Assembly (NCBI GenBank): GCA_964581115.1
Contig: CAZOMY010000054.1
Coordinates: 1-11,997, forward strand
Reading direction: 5' to 3'
Source of the DNA: 2-02-FULL-55-14 sp964581115
GTDB lineage: Bacteria > Bacteroidota > Ignavibacteria > UBA10030
DNA length: 11,997 bases
A model generated the notes under the pieces. The model worked only from the letters and a program-made list of their open reading frames with translations, ran no database searches and was not told the origin of the DNA. Both the position numbers and the translations under genes were made by a program. Below are positions 6,802 to 11,997 of this stretch, piece after piece; positions within the stretch are counted from its first letter, which is position 1, and each line of letters opens with the position of its first letter.

Positions 6802-8211
6802 TCACCGTATGATCGTCCGGAGGTCCGATTGGAGCGTCCCGCGATGCCAGCGACGTCGTTCCGCGACGGTCAAGACGATGAGGGAACCCGCGAGGACCGC
6901 TGCGAGGATCATGGCAGGGCCCGCCGACACCGTCAGCACGGTCGCGCCACCCACAGCGAGAGCACCGAGAGGCGCAAGGAGCGCGCGCACGATATCGACC
7001 CGGACCACCCGACGGTGCACATAGAGTACGCAAAGGACGAACAGCATCACATTGACGGCACCCGCGCCTAAGGCCGCGCCAACGACACCACCGCCCGCCG
7101 CCAGGGCCGCGACTGCCGCCACCTTGCCGGCCCCGACGAGGATCATCAGGACGCTGTACGACCGTTGGTTTGCGGCGATCACCGCGTACGGGTAGGCGAT
7201 CCAACACCACTCGCCGAACAGACCGATCGCCAGCCAGAAGAAGATCCACCGGCTTTCGACGAACGCCGGCCCGAGTACAAGCGTCACGATCGGCAAAGCG
7301 AAGGCGGCAAGGATGCCGAAGATGACGGCCGCAGCCACGGACGTGAACGTATGGAGCGATGTCAGGAAGGCGCCGAGCGACCCGGGCGACTCGGCCAGCC
7401 GCTGTACGATCTTGGGGTACAACATCTGCGCGACGAGGTACTTGATGCTCACGACAAGCCAGAGGATCCGAAGCGCCCCGGCGTAGTGGCCCACGTCTCC
7501 GGCAGGCAGAAAGAGGCCGAGGATGACGACATCGGCCTGCGCGAAGACGGCCGAGCTGACAGCGTAGACGGCAAGCGGACCCACTCGGTGGAAAGTCTCC
7601 CTCCATTCCGCAAGGGTCGGACGCAGGACGAGATCGAGACGAAGGCGGGCGTACGCCATGAGCAGCAGTTGCAGAAGGATCTCGGAGCCCACAAACACGA
7701 TCATTGCCGGCACGACGTCCGACGGCCCCTGCACCAGCAGAACACAGCCCGCCAGATACGCCGAGCGCGAAACGACGCGCACGATCCCCGGCACCGCCTG
7801 TTGTTCAACCGCCGTATAAAACCACTCAAAGCCGAGGACGACGCTGACGACGAAGGGGGCCGACCAAAGCAGCAGCTCCCGTTGCAGGGGGTCCTCGACG
7901 AACCAGGTCGCCGCCGCGGCGAAGAGACCGACCGTCAGGATCCCCAGCGCCGCGCGAAAACCGACGATCCGCCCGACAACCGACGCCACGTGCTCACGCC
8001 CGCGGTCCGGGGCGATCTGAAGAATGCCGTATTCCGTGAACCCGAAGTTCGGGATCGTGGCGAGCATCATGGCGGCCGATTGCGCCCACGCGAAAGCGCC
8101 GAGGCCCACCGGACCCAGCACACGGGCCAGGTAGGCCACGACGGCGAAGCTGATGAGCTTCGAAGCCGCGTCGGACAGCATGAGCGCGGCGAGGTTTTTG
8201 ACGAACTTCAC
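6802..8211 (-). CDS. Wzx-like polysaccharide flippase (MOP/MATE superfamily)
   Basis: This roughly 469-residue protein has about 14 hydrophobic segments and resembles the polysaccharide biosynthesis (Wzx/RfbX) branch of the MOP flippases, which move undecaprenyl-linked oligosaccharides across the inner membrane. Typical of the family are the N-terminal pattern KNLAALMLSDAASKLISF, followed by VVAYLARVLGPVGLGAFAWA with the conserved G-x-G-x-F turn after helix 1, and the long arginine-bearing loops between later helix pairs. I chose the GTG at 8211, 13 bp after the stop of the upstream epimerase, because the protein then begins (M)KFVKNLAAL as relatives do. The longer frame starts at a TTG (8259) and would add 16 polar residues overlapping the epimerase by 35 bp. 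No strong Shine-Dalgarno precedes the GTG, so the start is probable rather than certain. A basic C-terminal tail (ERRRWHR) faces the cytoplasm. Confidence 0.9.
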   Translation of the reverse strand: MKFVKNLAALMLSDAASKLISFAVVAYLARVLGPVGLGAFAWAQSAAMMLATIPNFGFTEYGILQIAPDRGREHVASVVGRIVGFRAALGILTVGLFAAAATWFVEDPLQRELLLWSAPFVVSVVLGFEWFYTAVEQQAVPGIVRVVSRSAYLAGCVLLVQGPSDVVPAMIVFVGSEILLQLLLMAYARLRLDLVLRPTLAEWRETFHRVGPLAVYAVSSAVFAQADVVILGLFLPAGDVGHYAGALRILWLVVSIKYLVAQMLYPKIVQRLAESPGSLGAFLTSLHTFTSVAAAVIFGILAAFALPIVTLVLGPAFVESRWIFFWLAIGLFGEWCWIAYPYAVIAANQRSYSVLMILVGAGKVAAVAALAAGGGVVGAALGAGAVNVMLFVLCVLYVHRRVVRVDIVRALLAPLGALAVGGATVLTVSAGPAMILAAVLAGSLIVLTVAERRRWHRGTLQSDLRTIIR

Positions 8212-8224
8212 TGGGACCGGCGCA

Positions 8225-9166
8225 TCAGTGCATGGCTGAGCGGCGCGTGAACCACTCAATGGTGCGACGGAGCCCCTCGTCGAAGAGCACCGTCGGCTCG
8301 TAGCCGATCAGACGCCGTGCCGCGTCGATCGAGGCGAATGAATCACGGACCTCCCCGATGCGAGGCGGGGCGAACTCAGGCCTGGCGGAGCGACCCAGAA
8401 CAGCGTTGATCTTCTGGATCAGGTCGAGAAGCGTCGTGCGCTCCTGGCAGGCGATGTTCACCACGGTCCCACTCGGGCAATCGGCCGTTGCGGCCTTGAT
8501 ATTGGCGTCGACGACATTGGCGACATAGGTGAAATCGCGCGTTTGTCTGCCGTCGCCGTAGACCGTGGGCGACCCTCCGCGGTGGATGGCCGTGATGAAC
8601 TTGGGGATGACCGCCGAATACTGCGAGGCGGGATCCTGCCGGGGTCCGAATACGTTGAAGTAGCGCAGGCTCACGGTCGACAGACCATAGACGCGCGAAA
8701 ACACGGAGCAGTACTTTTCACCCGCGAGCTTCGCCACGGCATACGGCGACAGCGGATCGGGCGCCATGCCTTCGTGCTTCGGCAGCTCGTGGTTCTCGCC
8801 GTAGACCGACGAGGACGAGGCGAACACGACCCGCTTGATGCGGGCGTCTCGCGCCGCGTCGAGGACATTCAGCGTGCCGACGACGTTGACCTCGTTCGTC
8901 GTCAGCGGATCCTTCACCGACCTCGGCACCGACGGCAAGGCACCCAAATGGATGACCACCTCCATGCCGTCGACCGCCTCACGCACGGCGTGCAAGCTCC
9001 GCAGGTCCCCCTCGATCAGCTCGATGGATTGCAGGAAGGGGTCGAGGTTGTCGCGCTTGCCCGTGGCAAAATTATCGAACACCCGCACCGTCTCGCCCGA
9101 CCGAATGAGCTGTTCGACGATGTTCGAGCCGATGAAGCCGGCGCCTCCTGTGATGAGGAATTTCAT
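8225..9166 (-). CDS. UDP-N-acetylglucosamine 4-epimerase-like SDR (WbpP/TviC/Gne type)
   Basis: This 313-residue extended SDR has the NAD-binding motif GGAGFIGS (residues 7-14) and the catalytic set SSS (117-119) with Y142 and K146 (YAVAK). ALPSVPRSVKDPLTTNEVN (76-94), followed by VVGTLNVL, and LRYFNVFGPRQDP (167-179) are characteristic of the WbpP/TviC group that interconverts UDP-GlcNAc and UDP-GalNAc or their uronic acids; the exact substrate is inference. The start is ATG at 9166. The frame stays open to 9259, but that stretch translates the 9-bp intergenic array (LRSLRFT) and is not protein-like, while the Rossmann strand begins at the internal ATG. No clear ribosome binding site is visible. 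The flippase follows after 13 bp, making this the first gene of the Wzx-ATP-grasp-GT-Wzy packet. Confidence 0.9.
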   Translation of the reverse strand: MKFLITGGAGFIGSNIVEQLIRSGETVRVFDNFATGKRDNLDPFLQSIELIEGDLRSLHAVREAVDGMEVVIHLGALPSVPRSVKDPLTTNEVNVVGTLNVLDAARDARIKRVVFASSSSVYGENHELPKHEGMAPDPLSPYAVAKLAGEKYCSVFSRVYGLSTVSLRYFNVFGPRQDPASQYSAVIPKFITAIHRGGSPTVYGDGRQTRDFTYVANVVDANIKAATADCPSGTVVNIACQERTTLLDLIQKINAVLGRSARPEFAPPRIGEVRDSFASIDAARRLIGYEPTVLFDEGLRRTIEWFTRRSAMH

Positions 9167-9211
9167 TGCCGAATGAGACGAGAGAATGCGAGTGAACAGA
9201 AGAAACGTGAA

Positions 9212-9238
9212 CCGCAAAGAACGCAAAGGACGCCAAGG
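9212..9238 (+). repeat. 9-bp-period tandem array, three units
   Basis: The three 9-mers are ccgcaaaga, acgcaaagg, acgccaagg, the same family as 2538-2573 and in the same orientation relative to the downstream gene. The array begins 45 nt upstream of the ATG at 9166. Confidence 0.8.
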
Positions 9239-9277
9239 ATCTTGGGAACTATTGAACACCCACCAACTACATCTTTT

Positions 9278-9302
9278 TCTCTGCGACCATTGCGTCGTTG
9301 CG
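9278..9302 (-). repeat. 9-bp-period array in inverted orientation
   Basis: The plus strand reads tctctgcga, ccattgcgt, cgttgcg, i.e. the CTTTGCG-type complement of the 9212-9238 array. The third unit is completed (TG) only after position 9373, so the array appears split by the 63-bp element at 9303-9365. Confidence 0.65.
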
Positions 9303-9365
9303 CCTGCCTGCGTGCCCGCCTGCGCGACGCTTGCGGCGGGCAGGTCGAGGTACTCGGCAGGCAGG
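9303..9365. mobile_element. MITE/REP-like 63-bp inverted-repeat element with 8-bp flanking direct repeats
   Basis: The ends are perfect 9-bp inverted repeats, CCTGCCTGC (9303-9311) and GCAGGCAGG (9357-9365). A nested 8-bp pair, TGCCCGCC (9313-9320) and GGCGGGCA (9335-9342), would form a second stem. Both sides carry the direct repeat TCGTTGCG (9295-9302 and 9366-9373), as left by target-site duplication. Removing the element plus one copy restores a continuous 9-bp array. It is non-coding. Calling it mobile is inference; a REP-type hairpin or chance symmetry are alternatives. Confidence 0.5.
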
Positions 9366-9407
9366 TCGTTGCGTGATACTTTTTCGTCAGGACCCTCCGC
9401 ATTTTCT

Positions 9408-10235
9408 TCATAGGCCGCGCCCGAAAAACGCCCGCATCTCCTCCACCTGCTGACGGATCGGCTTCGTGGCTACCTCGCGGGTCAGCGCATGAACGCTCGC
9501 CAGGTCTCGGTGGATCGCGTCGGGGGCTTCAACCGCTGAGATCGTCAGCCGAAGATCGTACACCTCGTTCAGGATCGACAAAAGCTCATACTTGTTCACC
9601 GTGTCGGGCGAATGGACGTGGAAGATCCCTTGTGCGTAGCGTCCCTCCTGGATGATCCGCTCGATGATCTCGGCCAGGTAGACCGTCGTCACACCGTTCC
9701 AGCGATGGTTCGTGAACCCGTTCACCGCTTTGCCGCGCTGGCTGATGGCCCACTCGAGCAACGACCGCGACTGCCCGCGCTCTTCTCCGATGATCGACGT
9801 GCGAATGACCATGTGCTCGGGCGTTTCACCCCCGTTCTTCGACATGCCGTAGACATCCTCGGCGTCGAAACGAGCATGCTCGTCGTACCGACCCGTCCGA
9901 CCGGAGAAGACGCAGTCGGTCGTCACATGATACGATTGGATCCCCCGTTCCGCTGCGATGCGCGCCACATTCCTGGGAAAGACGGCGTTGACGGCCAGCA
10001 CTGCTTCGATGGGGGTCCTGGCGATCAAGGGCTTGATCACGCCGGCTGCGTTGACAATGACGTCGACCCCCTCGAGCAGGGCTTCGAATCTCGTCAACGG
10101 TCCGACGGTAATGTCGTATTCCGCGCGCGTCACTGGACGCACGCCGTATCCCTTGCGGCGATAGTACTCGGTCAGCGCAAAGCCGAGCATTCCGCCGGCG
10201 CCGACGACCAGAATCGTGGGGTTCTGCGCGCTCAT
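9408..10235 (-). CDS. RmlD-like SDR, dTDP-4-dehydrorhamnose reductase family
   Basis: This 275-residue protein has the length and motifs of RmlD-type NAD(P)H-dependent sugar reductases. It shows the glycine motif VGAGGMLG (residues 11-18), VNAAGVIKP (61-69), the strand TTDCVFSGRTGRYDE (105-119) typical of RmlD, and the catalytic pair Y129/K133 (YGMSK). Such enzymes reduce the 4-keto group of a deoxysugar nucleotide in the cytoplasm. I chose the ATG at 10235 because it overlaps the cupin stop by 4 bp (ATGA) and starts just before the Rossmann strand; the frame runs nine residues further up but gains nothing. Pairing with the RmlC-like cupin mirrors rmlC-rmlD, yet no rmlA or rmlB is in this window, so L-rhamnose synthesis is not shown. 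The product may be another deoxyhexose. Confidence 0.85.
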   Translation of the reverse strand: MSAQNPTILVVGAGGMLGFALTEYYRRKGYGVRPVTRAEYDITVGPLTRFEALLEGVDVIVNAAGVIKPLIARTPIEAVLAVNAVFPRNVARIAAERGIQSYHVTTDCVFSGRTGRYDEHARFDAEDVYGMSKNGGETPEHMVIRTSIIGEERGQSRSLLEWAISQRGKAVNGFTNHRWNGVTTVYLAEIIERIIQEGRYAQGIFHVHSPDTVNKYELLSILNEVYDLRLTISAVEAPDAIHRDLASVHALTREVATKPIRQQVEEMRAFFGRGL

Positions 10236-10672
10236 CGCTCTTCCACACTCCACGGGTCCCAATGCCGCGCGTGGAACCGGAAGTCGTCGTTGAGCGATTC
10301 CTGGAGGGTGGTCGTGGAGAAGACCAACAGCTGAGCGTCATCCGTCAGCGACATCATGCCGTTCGCAAAGCCCGCCGGAAAGTGCAGCACCGCCGGAGAC
10401 TGCTCGGAGAGAACGAACCGATGGACCGGGAGGTCTTTGGAAGGATGCTCCCAGTTGTCGATGCGTACGCCGCAGATCAGCATGGCCCCGCGCACAACGG
10501 TGAAGTATTTCGCTTCGACCTTGTGTCCGTGCCACGCTCGTACGTATCCCTTCCGGTGGTTCCGGATCGTGTAGCACCGGCGTGTGCCCGCCAGGTCGAA
10601 GTCGTTGACGAACGTGACAATGCCCCGGTCGTCGACGGCGATGCCGCCTTTGATCAGTCTTGGTTCAGACAT
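10232..10672 (-). CDS. RmlC-like cupin, nucleotide-sugar 3,5-epimerase family
   Basis: This 146-residue single cupin domain is a little shorter than canonical RmlC (about 180). It contains GGIAVDDRGIVTFVNDFDL (residues 9-27), the metal-free cupin core RAWHGHKVEAKYFTVVRG (45-62) with H48 and H50 at the RGxH position of RmlC, the cupin-2 segment LHFPAGFANGMMSL (96-109), and a C-terminal SLNDDFRFHARHWDPW (126-141). These point to the dTDP-4-dehydrorhamnose 3,5-epimerase or related FdtA-like ketoisomerase group; sequence alone does not separate 3,5-epimerase from isomerase. A good ribosome binding site precedes the ATG at 10672, and the stop overlaps the reductase start by 4 bp, so the two should act on the same sugar intermediate. 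Confidence 0.82.
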   Translation of the reverse strand: MSEPRLIKGGIAVDDRGIVTFVNDFDLAGTRRCYTIRNHRKGYVRAWHGHKVEAKYFTVVRGAMLICGVRIDNWEHPSKDLPVHRFVLSEQSPAVLHFPAGFANGMMSLTDDAQLLVFSTTTLQESLNDDFRFHARHWDPWSVEER

Positions 10673-10679
10673 GGTACAA

Positions 10680-10686
10680 CCTTCTC
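10680..10686 (-). promoter_or_regulatory. Ribosome binding site of the cupin gene
   Basis: The minus strand reads GAGAAGG, 7 nt before the ATG at 10672. It is the best Shine-Dalgarno match I found in the window. Confidence 0.75.
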
Positions 10687-10709
10687 AGGTATTGTCCAGA
10701 AGATGTTTC

Positions 10710-10860
10710 GCGCAGCGAACTCAGCGGAAGCGACGAACACAGCGTGTGAATTACGACCCGAAACTTTTTGCGCGGCAAACGGGGCGGACGCGGCGGAAGC
10801 GGCTGCCTGCACGACGCCTTCTACTCTGTCCGATAACATTTCACGCCGCGAATGCAGCGC
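10710..10860 (+). repeat. Three diverged 9-bp-period arrays
   Basis: At 10710-10745 the units are gcgcagcga, actcagcgg, aagcgacga, acacagcgt. At 10771-10797 they are cgcggcaaa, cggggcgga, cgcggcgga. At 10843-10860 they are acgccgcga, atgcagcgc. Each is preceded by a short T-rich stretch (TTT, TTTTT, TTT). They look like GC-shifted relatives of the arrays at 2538 and 9212. The first begins 37 nt upstream of the cupin ATG. Confidence 0.55.
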
Positions 10861-10893
10861 CTTCGTTCTTATCAGGCCGCCGCGGGGGCTGCG

Positions 10894-11847
10894 CTATACC
10901 TTTTTCGAGGTGGTGCCGAACGTCTCCTGCAAGTACCTCTGATTCGAATACCGCACATGGTCCAAGTCCTTGATGCGCCCGGTCTCGACCAGATGCTTCA
11001 CTTCCTCGATCCCTTCGTCGATCGAATGGATCGCCGAAAACCCGAACGTCTCGGCCGCCTTCTTACTGCTGACGCGGTAGTTGCGCGTGTCCTGGAACGG
11101 CATGTCGGTCGTCTGGATCGTGCAGTCGGGGAAATGGTTCCGCACCTGATACGCCAGGTCGATGATGCGCACATTCTGCCGGTGCAGGTTGAAGACGCCG
11201 GTCTGCCGACTCCGCAGGGCCATCTCCACCGCGCGCGCAACGTCCTTCACATGGAGCAGAGGCCTGAACTGGTCTCCGCCGAAGACCGAGATGTGGCCGG
11301 CCGTGTGGGCCTTCACCGTCAGGATGTTCACGACCAGGTCCAGACGGATCCGTGAAAAGAGGTCTCCCACGCCGAAGAGCGTGCCAAGCCGGAAGATCGC
11401 CGCGTTCTTCGACGCCAGGGCCCCTTCGGCCTTCAGCTTCGTCGCTGCGTACAGCGACAGCGGGTTGGTCGGAGAATCCTCGGTGAGCTCCTTGTCCTGC
11501 GCCCCATAGACCGAACAGGTCGACATGAACACGATGCGGCCGTCGAAATTGCGCGACAGCCACTGCACGGTGCGGTGGTTGATCGTCTCCGTCAGCTCCG
11601 GGTCGATCGCACACGCGCCGTCGCCGACGAGGGCGGCGAGCCACACCACGGCGTCGGCCCAGCGAAGCTGAGGAAGGAGCCGTGCTTCGTCCCGGATGTC
11701 GCCGTTGACGAAATCGACCGGCTTGCGGAACGAGTCTTCGTAGACCAGGCTGTCATAGACCCGGACCTCGAACCCGGAGTCCTTCAGCAGGTCCGTCACC
11801 GCCCCGCCGACATACCCGGCGCCGCCGACGATCAGTATTCGCTTCAC
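10894..11847 (-). CDS. NAD-dependent epimerase/dehydratase-like extended SDR
   Basis: This 317-residue protein has the Rossmann motif VGGAGYVGG (residues 7-15), NGDIRDEARL (48-57) at the adenine-binding acidic position, STCSVYG (109-115), and the catalytic pair Y133/K137 (YAATK). FRLGTLFG (152-159), RLDLVVNILT (168-177) and VFGGDQFRPLLHVKDVARA (188-206) match a widespread group of nucleotide-sugar SDRs annotated as epimerases or reductases, with no agreed substrate. I chose the GTG at 11847 because the longer open frame up to 11937 translates the CACAGAG repeats (CPLCVTLC) and is not protein-like; AAAGAA lies upstream at a plausible distance. It is the first gene of the visible locus and is separated by 221 bp from the cupin/reductase pair, with which it may form a sugar-modifying set. 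UDP-glucose 4-epimerase-like activity is possible but unproven. Confidence 0.88.
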   Translation of the reverse strand: MKRILIVGGAGYVGGAVTDLLKDSGFEVRVYDSLVYEDSFRKPVDFVNGDIRDEARLLPQLRWADAVVWLAALVGDGACAIDPELTETINHRTVQWLSRNFDGRIVFMSTCSVYGAQDKELTEDSPTNPLSLYAATKLKAEGALASKNAAIFRLGTLFGVGDLFSRIRLDLVVNILTVKAHTAGHISVFGGDQFRPLLHVKDVARAVEMALRSRQTGVFNLHRQNVRIIDLAYQVRNHFPDCTIQTTDMPFQDTRNYRVSSKKAAETFGFSAIHSIDEGIEEVKHLVETGRIKDLDHVRYSNQRYLQETFGTTSKKV

Positions 11848-11883
11848 GTGCCGTTCTTTGTTGAATGCGTTTGCAAAATCATG

Positions 11884-11926
11884 ACACAGAGTCACACAGA
11901 GCGGACACAGAGCTCCACAGAGCAGG
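11884..11926 (+). repeat. CACAGAG-type short-period array
   Basis: Four CACAGAG cores start at 11885, 11895, 11906 and 11916, spaced 10-11 bp. The array begins 36 nt upstream of the GTG start at 11847, in the same orientation as the AAG arrays of the other gaps. Confidence 0.75.
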
Positions 11927-11956
11927 AACAATGCCAACGACGCATCAACAACTCGT

Positions 11957-11977
11957 CCCTTTGGGTTCCTTGCGGCC
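11957..11977 (-). repeat. Short inverted copy of the 9-bp array
   Basis: Read on the minus strand the units are ccgcaagga and acccaaagg, two 9-mers of the same family as 2538-2573 but in the opposite orientation to the other arrays relative to transcription. Confidence 0.5.
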
Positions 11978-11997
11978 AGCGATCCTTGTCCAACTCA

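Larger units (their letters stand above)
9167..9407. other. Repeat-filled gap between gene packets
   Basis: This 241-bp spacer contains two short-period arrays in opposite orientation (9212-9238 and 9278-9302) and an inverted-repeat insertion (9303-9365). I find no protein-like frame, promoter or T-run terminator. Confidence 0.75.
10673..10893. other. Repeat-filled gap upstream of the cupin gene
   Basis: This 221-bp spacer contains three diverged short-period stretches (10710-10745, 10771-10797, 10843-10860) and the cupin ribosome binding site. I see no gene or clear terminator in it. Confidence 0.7.
11848..11997. other. Upstream region of the first visible gene
   Basis: These 150 bp hold two short-period repeat stretches (11884-11926 and 11957-11977) and no protein-like frame. 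A promoter for the operon could lie here or beyond the window; I see no convincing -35/-10 pair. Confidence 0.6.

Noticed and set aside
7165..8250. 361-codon plus-strand frame, highly charged
   Set aside because: It is the antisense of the flippase; same composition artefact, no motifs.
8212..8259. TTG start for the flippase at 8259
   Set aside because: It would add 16 polar residues before the conserved KFVKNLAAL start and overlap the epimerase by 35 bp; the GTG at 8211 fits the family better.
9303..9384. Rho-independent terminator formed by the inverted repeat
   Set aside because: On the transcribed strand no T-run follows the hairpin; the only T-run (9380-9384) lies on the plus strand about 14 nt past the stem, where no gene ends.
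1..11997. A previously undescribed defence or mobile system
   Set aside because: All protein genes fit polysaccharide biosynthesis; no nuclease, toxin, integrase, transposase or phage gene is recognisable.

Overview
The window is a stretch of a surface-polysaccharide (O-antigen, capsule or exopolysaccharide) locus from a GC-rich bacterium. All eleven recognisable genes lie on the minus strand, so transcription runs from position 11997 towards 1. A flippase (Wzx-type) and a polymerase-like membrane protein (Wzy-type) beside several family-4 glycosyltransferases point to Wzx/Wzy-dependent glycan assembly, most likely in a Gram-negative-type cell. I cannot name a phylum. A run of exactly 100 N (2913-3012) shows the sequence is a scaffold, probably a draft or metagenome assembly. 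Intergenic DNA rich in short AAG-type repeats is the kind often seen in uncultivated environmental bacteria; this is an impression, not a taxonomic call.

Layout in transcription order: (1) an extended SDR nucleotide-sugar enzyme (11847-10894); (2) an RmlC-like cupin sugar epimerase (10672-10232) overlapping by 4 bp an RmlD-like reductase (10235-9408); (3) a tight run comprising a UDP-GlcNAc 4-epimerase-like SDR (9166-8225), flippase (8211-6802), ATP-grasp ligase (6797-5730), GT4 glycosyltransferase (5727-4516) and Wzy-like polymerase (4519-3188); (4) a second tight run of two GT4 glycosyltransferases (2491-1256 and 1259-144) and the start of another SDR dehydratase/epimerase (134-1, running off the window).

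Likely division of labour: the SDR, cupin and reductase enzymes make or modify nucleotide-sugar donors. The three glycosyltransferases build the repeat unit on the lipid carrier in the cytoplasm. The flippase moves it across the inner membrane and the Wzy-like protein polymerises it. The ATP-grasp enzyme probably forms an amide or peptide-like bond on a precursor or on the glycan; its substrate is unknown.

The less ordinary part is the non-coding DNA. Genes inside each packet are 2-13 bp apart or overlap by ATGA, whereas the three gaps between packets (2492-3187, 9167-9407, 10673-10893) and the leader of the first gene (11848-11997) all carry short-period repeat arrays that begin about 36-46 nt upstream of the next start codon. 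The 9167-9407 gap also holds a 63-bp inverted-repeat element flanked by 8-bp direct repeats, apparently inserted into one of these arrays. The 2492-3187 gap holds a 28-bp tandem repeat broken by the assembly gap. I see no RNA genes, CRISPR, transposase gene, convincing promoter or intrinsic terminator, and no evidence of a wholly new multi-gene system.
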